Of a stretch of DNA of 8,977 nt, positions 5,607 through 8,977 are shown piece after piece. Source of the DNA: JAWLFY01 sp964462125 (GTDB lineage: Bacteria > Planctomycetota > Planctomycetia > Pirellulales > Pirellulaceae); contig CAYWXT010000233.1 in assembly GCA_964462125.1 (NCBI GenBank), forward strand, positions 1 through 8,977. The letters run 5' to 3'. Numbering within the stretch: position 1 is the first letter of the stretch; each line of letters starts with the position of its first letter. Below the pieces are notes generated by a model. It was not told the DNA's origin, made no database searches, and saw only the letters and a program-made list of their open reading frames with translations. The position numbers and the translations under genes were made by a program.

Positions 5607-7427
5607 TCAGTTCGAGTCGACGGTGTGGTCGGCGGGCGTGGCGACGGACGCTGTGGGCCGGGCCGGCTGGATGCGGTCCCGCCGAAAGCGGGCGTGCAGC
5701 CAATCCCAGTCGATCACCAGTCGGCCTCCTGTCGACTCGTGCTGCTTCGCCCAGTTGGTCAGTAGATCGAGGCAAGCGTGGTCGACGTAGTCCAAATGCT
5801 GCAGATCGACGTGCAACTCGACATTGCCGGGGACCTTTTCGAGGGCGGAGGCCAGCTTGGGCAGCCGCACAAAGACGGCGGCCCCCTCCAGCGACAGGGT
5901 CGCCTGACGGCTCTCCGGGTCGACCTCCAGTTGCGTCCGCAGATGCGAGAACATGTACAGCAGCTTGATCGCGGCGAGGATCACGCCGGTGATCACGCCG
6001 GTCAGCAGGTCGGTGACCACGATCATCACGACGGTGGCCGCATAGATGGCGAACTCGCTCCAGCCGTAGTCGAGCAGATTGCGCATCGCCTTTCTGTCCA
6101 CCAGCCGATAGCCGACGTACACCAGAAGCGCCGCCAGCGCCGCGGTGGGGATCAACCGTAGCACGAAGGCCAGCGACGAGACGAAGATTAACAACCACAC
6201 TCCGTGCAAAATCGCGGAAAGACGCGTCTGCGCACCAGCTAGCACGTTGGTCGAGCTACGGACGATCACGCCGGTCATTGGCAACGCCCCCAACAGACCG
6301 CAGATCGAGTTGCCCACGCCCTGCGAGAACAGCTCTTTGTCGTAGTTGGTGCGGGCCCTGTCCTGCATCTGATCGACGGCGGTGGCGCATAGCAGGGTCT
6401 CCACGCTGGCGATGGCGGCCACCACAAACCCGGATGCCAACAACGCGCGCCAGTCGGCGCCCTGAAGACGCTCCCAACTCGGAAACATTAACTCGCCGAA
6501 AATGTTGTTCGGAACCTCGATGTACACCACCGGGAGACTCAGGGCGACGGCCACCGCCGTGGTAATGATGATCGCGATCAAAGGCGCCGGAATCAGCTTG
6601 AGTTTCTTCGGGCAAAACGTCTGCCACAGCACGATCAAGACGATCGTCAGCATGCCCACCAAGCCGGCGAGGTTATGACTTTTGAGCGCTTGCATCACCA
6701 CAGCGATCGACTCGACCGCCTGATCCTGCGTCTTCAGGGCGTCGCGGCCTTCGCCGTCCCGCATCGCCGCCAAGGCGGTTTCGACATTCTGGACGGCGGC
6801 GTCGGCCAAGCCGCCGACGTTGCCATCCGTGCCGTTGTTCTGCACCTGCTCGACCCTCACCTTCAGGTCCTCGACGCTCCGGCGAAAGTCTTCGAGAAGC
6901 TCGGCCTGGACGTCGGCCAACACCTGAACCTGTTGGATGTCCTCCTGCTCCTCCTCCGGCGAACGGTTTTCCCACGCTTCAAAATCGGAGCGATCGGGCA
7001 GGACTTCGATCACCCGCTGACGAATCGCCTCTTGACGCCGGTGCAACTCGCCGAGCTGGCGGAGTTTTTCCGCTTTGAATTCCCGTTGGCTGCGTTCGCC
7101 GAGCTTCGGAACGACCAGCGAATCATAGACGGCGGCGGGGATGGTCACCAGGTTGGTCAGGCCGCTGCCTTTCGGCTCGCGGTCCAACATGACGTGGAAC
7201 TGGCTGGCAAGAATCAACACCCCGATGCCCGCGAGCATCCCCCGGATCACCGCCGGCGAGACGGCGCGGAACCACTGCCCCAGTCCGGCCAGCCCCGAGG
7301 CCAGTTGGATCAAGCCGCCGATCAGCACCACGGTGCCCAGTAATTCCAGTCCGTGTTGCTGGATGATCCCGTACATCACGACGGTCAGCCCCGCTGGCAT
7401 AAAGCGTGTCTTTTCTCTATTTGACAT
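5607..7427 (-). CDS. SulP-family anion transporter with STAS domain, N-terminally truncated, with large insertion
   Basis: A 606-residue SulP (SLC26-like) transporter; members carry sulfate, bicarbonate or other anions. Core motifs are present: PAGLTVVMYGIIQQHG at 11-26, a membrane segment VIRGMLAGIGVLILASQ (60-76), SVETLLCATAVDQM (341-354), the signature GLLGALPMTGVIVRSSTNV (377-395) with GAQTRLSAILHGVW, and a C-terminal STAS domain (about 495-580, HLDYVDHACLDLL). Two features are odd. The normal first 75-80 residues, holding helices 1, 2 and half of helix 3 with part of the substrate site, are absent. An in-frame TAA (7431-7433) lies two codons before the ATG, so they cannot be recovered by a longer start. 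Residues about 105-250 are a hydrophilic, heptad-like insertion rich in Glu, Gln and Arg. No good ribosome site precedes the ATG. It may be a remnant or a rearranged gene, although the remaining 606 codons are intact. Confidence 0.85.
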   Translation of the reverse strand: MSNREKTRFMPAGLTVVMYGIIQQHGLELLGTVVLIGGLIQLASGLAGLGQWFRAVSPAVIRGMLAGIGVLILASQFHVMLDREPKGSGLTNLVTIPAAVYDSLVVPKLGERSQREFKAEKLRQLGELHRRQEAIRQRVIEVLPDRSDFEAWENRSPEEEQEDIQQVQVLADVQAELLEDFRRSVEDLKVRVEQVQNNGTDGNVGGLADAAVQNVETALAAMRDGEGRDALKTQDQAVESIAVVMQALKSHNLAGLVGMLTIVLIVLWQTFCPKKLKLIPAPLIAIIITTAVAVALSLPVVYIEVPNNIFGELMFPSWERLQGADWRALLASGFVVAAIASVETLLCATAVDQMQDRARTNYDKELFSQGVGNSICGLLGALPMTGVIVRSSTNVLAGAQTRLSAILHGVWLLIFVSSLAFVLRLIPTAALAALLVYVGYRLVDRKAMRNLLDYGWSEFAIYAATVVMIVVTDLLTGVITGVILAAIKLLYMFSHLRTQLEVDPESRQATLSLEGAAVFVRLPKLASALEKVPGNVELHVDLQHLDYVDHACLDLLTNWAKQHESTGGRLVIDWDWLHARFRRDRIQPARPTASVATPADHTVDSN

Positions 7428-7724
7428 TACTTACGCACTCTCTGTTTTCTGGCACCGAAACGGCCAGTTAGCTACCCCCTCAGATGAGAGCGCCCAAAAA
7501 AACGAGCGTTTTCCGGGCTCAAATGCGTTTCGAATCCTGACCATCCGGGAGAGTCGGACGGCTGTTAACTCGAACGGCGCAAGAAACGGAGAAACAGAGA
7601 AATCGGGCCAAAGAGGCCGAATTGGTGCCGCCGGCGTGTTCTCGGGTTATGACCCCGGCGAAGACACGAAGAAGGCGGGCGAGTGGCGGCGTGGCGGAAA
7701 GACCGTAAAATACTGGGTAAAAAC
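7428..7724. other. Non-coding stretch upstream of the truncated SulP gene
   Basis: No gene is supported. The missing SulP N-terminus is not encoded here in any minus-strand frame I could follow. An imperfect hairpin, GCCC/GGGC enclosing AAAACG/CGTTTT, spans 7492-7518. From about 7580 to 7605 the plus strand is purine-rich with a loose 8-base period (AGAAACGG, AGAAACAG, AGAAATCG), and about 7660-7680 is also purine-rich. Any promoter for the SulP frame should lie here, but none is recognisable. Confidence 0.5.
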
Positions 7725-7763
7725 GAAGAAAGGCCGGCATGCTGAGCATGCCGGCCTTTCTTC
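7724..7763 (-). terminator. Strong intrinsic terminator of the former tRNA gene (minus strand)
   Basis: GAAGAAAGGCCGGCATGC (7725-7742) and its perfect reverse complement (7746-7763) form an 18-bp stem around a 3-base loop. Read on the minus strand the stem is followed by GTTTTTAC, a T tract, so it terminates leftward transcription. It begins about 40 bases beyond the 3' end of the tRNA fragment, where the tRNA terminator would be expected. On the plus strand the following sequence (ACTTGCGG) lacks a T tract, although the stem ends in CTTTCTTC. Confidence 0.85.
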
Positions 7764-7773
7764 ACTTGCGGGT

Positions 7774-7796
7774 CTGAAAGCGGTTGGAACTTTCAG
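7774..7796. repeat. Perfect 7-bp inverted repeat between tRNA fragment and terminator
   Basis: CTGAAAG (7774-7780) and CTTTCAG (7790-7796) pair perfectly around a 9-base loop. It lies between the 3' end of the tRNA fragment and the terminator, in the region that would be the trailer of the tRNA transcript. It might be a processing structure; no function is shown. Confidence 0.5.
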
Positions 7797-7802
7797 AGAA
7801 GT

Positions 7803-7843
7803 TGCGGGGGCCAGATTCGAACCGGCGACCTCAAGGTTATGAA
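7803..7843 (-). tRNA. 3' fragment of a CAT-anticodon tRNA (tRNA-Met type), probable att site
   Basis: The minus strand reads, in order, anticodon loop TTCATAA (anticodon CAT at plus 7839-7841), 3' anticodon stem CCTTG, variable loop AGGTC, a T-arm GCCGG-TTCGAAT-CTGGC with five pairs including one G-T wobble, the acceptor strand CCCCCGC and discriminator A. CCA is not encoded. To the right, where the 5' anticodon stem (CAAGG), D-arm and 5' acceptor strand (GCGGGGG) should lie, the sequence is unrelated. The gene is therefore cut precisely at the anticodon loop and cannot make a tRNA. CAT could mean elongator Met or lysidine-modified Ile2; the missing half prevents a decision. Such 3' fragments are typical remnants of integration by tyrosine-recombinase elements that use tRNA genes as attachment sites. 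Confidence 0.75.
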
Positions 7844-8178
7844 GATGATGCTATGGCAAATACAAACGAAAGTTGAATGCGAGCTGGTTGTGGACACGAC
7901 TATGCCTATTTCAATCTTCGTGGTGAATTGCGTAACCCGTCTACTGCAAAGGGCTTGCGTAAACGGGCGGGCGAGCGGGAATCGCGGTAGTGGCGAAACC
8001 GGAGCGACCGAAGCCGATTTGGCGACGGAAGGCGGCCGATTCCTTGGTTCCTAATGGGGGCATATAACCGCTGTTCGGTCCAGCGATGCTGCCGTTTGAG
8101 GACGTTCCGCGTCAACCGGCTCGAGACCCGCGATACTCGGGTCGTAGATCGTCTCCGTGGCTCGCGACGAGGCGTCGA
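7844..8178. other. Left end of the putative integrated element, no gene seen
   Basis: No convincing gene lies between the tRNA break and the end of the AbiEii-like gene. Short frames on both strands lack family resemblance and ribosome sites. The region is less regular in composition than the coding blocks. It holds a perfect 6-bp inverted repeat, GACCCG (8125-8130) and CGGGTC (8138-8143), around a 7-base loop. On the minus strand this hairpin is 36 bases past the AbiEii-like stop codon, but no T tract follows it. If an element end lies at 7843/7844, integrase core or arm sites should be sought here. Confidence 0.45.
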
Positions 8179-8977
8179 TCACTGCGACCCGCTGAGGAGC
8201 AGAGCAAGCTCGTTGCCGAAGCGGTTTAGGTCCAAGCCGTCGGTGGAGAGCGGGTGCTCGAGGATCCTCAGGCGGCCAAAGCCGTCCGGGGAAACAAAGT
8301 GAATTCTTGCAATCTCTCTCGCGTCCACAACAACGGGATGCTTGTGGAACTCCGCGCTGAGGCGTCGCACGTCAGCGTCTTCATCTCGCGTCAACATCCC
8401 CACAATCCGATAAACGTCCAGGGCGTGGTGTTGTCCTAAACTCTTGTCAGCGTCATTCATCCTGTCCCGAAAGGCGCAGAGTTTCATCAGCAAATAACTG
8501 AATGCCTGAGGGACTAAGATCTCGGTGCGGTGTTCTGCACCCGATGACAATCGGCCCGTAATCGGTATGCGGACCGCATGGCGGTCGACCGCGAGGGCTT
8601 CTTCGAGTTTGCTCGCATGTAGCTTGACGCTGGGCCGCGGCTTGACCCGCCGAGCATCCTTCGGAACTCGCTCAGCAAACTTGCCAAGAGGGGCGGCGAG
8701 CAGGTCGATCTTGACCTGCCCCGAGGGAACCTTTCGAACAAACTGAGTGTACTTCGCTGTCTCAACGACGCTGCAGCCCAACTGATCCAAGGCAACGCGA
8801 ATCGACCTCATCGATTCCGAATCGGTGACGATTTCCGCTCGCAGAATCAGGTCGATGTCGTTCGTTGTCCGCGCTTCGGGCAAGTCATCGTGGGGGAACA
8901 ATGTCGCTATCCCGGGATGGTTCCCGAGGTAGAGTTGCTTAAGATACAGACCGTATCCGCCGCCGATGATCAGCGGC
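8179..8977 (-). CDS. AbiEii-like nucleotidyltransferase (toxin/abortive infection family), N-terminus off the window
   Basis: The minus-strand frame is open from the right edge to the TGA at 8179-8181, giving 266 visible codons. The true start lies beyond the edge: codons upstream of the TTG at 8899-8901 already carry conserved sequence. Numbering from the edge, LIIGGGYGLYL (2-12) and ARTTNDIDLIL (35-45) supply the glycine motif and paired acids D40 and D42 of a nucleotidyltransferase. VKIDLL (88-93) offers the third acid, D91. Further on, PQAFSYLLMKLCAFRDR and HHALDVYRIVGML match the Lys- and Asp-containing helices of the AbiEii/AbiGii group. These enzymes transfer nucleotides to tRNA or other targets and act as toxins paired with an AbiEi-type antitoxin in phage defence. 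No antitoxin gene lies downstream, so a partner should be upstream, to the right. Solitary, non-defence AbiEii-like proteins are also common, so the toxin role is an inference. Confidence 0.8.
   Translation of the reverse strand, partial: PLIIGGGYGLYLKQLYLGNHPGIATLFPHDDLPEARTTNDIDLILRAEIVTDSESMRSIRVALDQLGCSVVETAKYTQFVRKVPSGQVKIDLLAAPLGKFAERVPKDARRVKPRPSVKLHASKLEEALAVDRHAVRIPITGRLSSGAEHRTEILVPQAFSYLLMKLCAFRDRMNDADKSLGQHHALDVYRIVGMLTRDEDADVRRLSAEFHKHPVVVDAREIARIHFVSPDGFGRLRILEHPLSTDGLDLNRFGNELALLLSGSQ

Noticed and set aside
7421..7449. Plus-strand TTGACA at 7421-7426 as a promoter
   Set aside because: It matches the -35 consensus, but there is no acceptable -10 at 16-18 bases and no gene downstream on that strand.
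5485..7471. 10-bp direct repeat GGCCAGTTAG at 5485-5494 and 7462-7471 flanking the SulP gene, as possible insertion target duplication
   Set aside because: Many 10-mer pairs are expected by chance in about 9 kb, and no terminal inverted repeats or transposase accompany them.
7641..7659. Second tRNA-like anticodon arm: minus-strand CGGG-GTCATAA-CCCG with a CAT triplet
   Set aside because: Only a 4-bp stem is present; no variable loop, T-arm or acceptor follows, so the likeness is probably accidental.
7141..7842. Plus-strand 233-codon frame spanning the SulP start and the tRNA fragment
   Set aside because: It runs antisense through SulP coding sequence, through the terminator hairpin and into the tRNA fragment, and shows no protein-family resemblance.
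8125..8143. Hairpin GACCCG/CGGGTC as terminator of the AbiEii-like gene
   Set aside because: The stem has only six pairs and no T tract follows on either strand; it is recorded only as a structure within the spacer.

Overview
The window looks like part of a GC-rich bacterial chromosome, most likely a planctomycete of the Pirellulales type. The basis is recalled resemblance of the SulP transporter and the NfeD/slipin pair to planctomycete homologues, high-GC coding sequence and spaced-out genes with variable Shine-Dalgarno signals. No rRNA or intact marker gene is present, so this assignment is an inference.

Layout from left to right. Bases 1-68 hold the first 22 codons of a probable secreted protein on the minus strand. 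A 77-bp imperfect dyad resembling an integron attC site (300-375) precedes a small four-helix membrane protein gene (389-928). That gene is bracketed by a 9-bp inverted repeat and followed by a terminator-like hairpin. A gene-poor stretch with short GACCCCGTTCCACC-type repeats follows (about 973-1303).

The central plus-strand block encodes a cation:proton antiporter (1313-2488), whose stop codon lies in the first of three perfect 21-bp tandem repeats, followed by a terminator. Next comes a compact run, probably one operon: an NfeD/ClpP-class membrane serine protease (2679-4112), its classic partner a stomatin-like slipin (4160-4912), and an MTH1187-family thiamine-binding protein (4963-5295). 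The theme is membrane quality control and ion homeostasis.

A convergent minus-strand gene (5607-7427) encodes a SulP-family anion transporter with a C-terminal STAS domain. It is abnormal in two ways: it lacks the first membrane helices, with an in-frame stop just before its start, and it carries a long hydrophilic, coiled-coil-like insertion near residues 105-250.

The most informative part is the right end. On the minus strand at 7803-7843 lies the 3' portion of a CAT-anticodon tRNA (variable loop, T-arm, acceptor strand), broken at the anticodon loop. It is followed downstream (to the left) by an 18-bp perfect-stem intrinsic terminator. This is the footprint expected where a mobile element integrated into a tRNA gene. 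The polarity places the element to the right, from about 7844 past the window edge. The only cargo gene visible is an AbiEii-like nucleotidyltransferase (8179 to the edge), a family of abortive-infection/toxin-antitoxin proteins. The right end may therefore be the tip of an undescribed defence island, with its integrase and intact tRNA copy outside the window.
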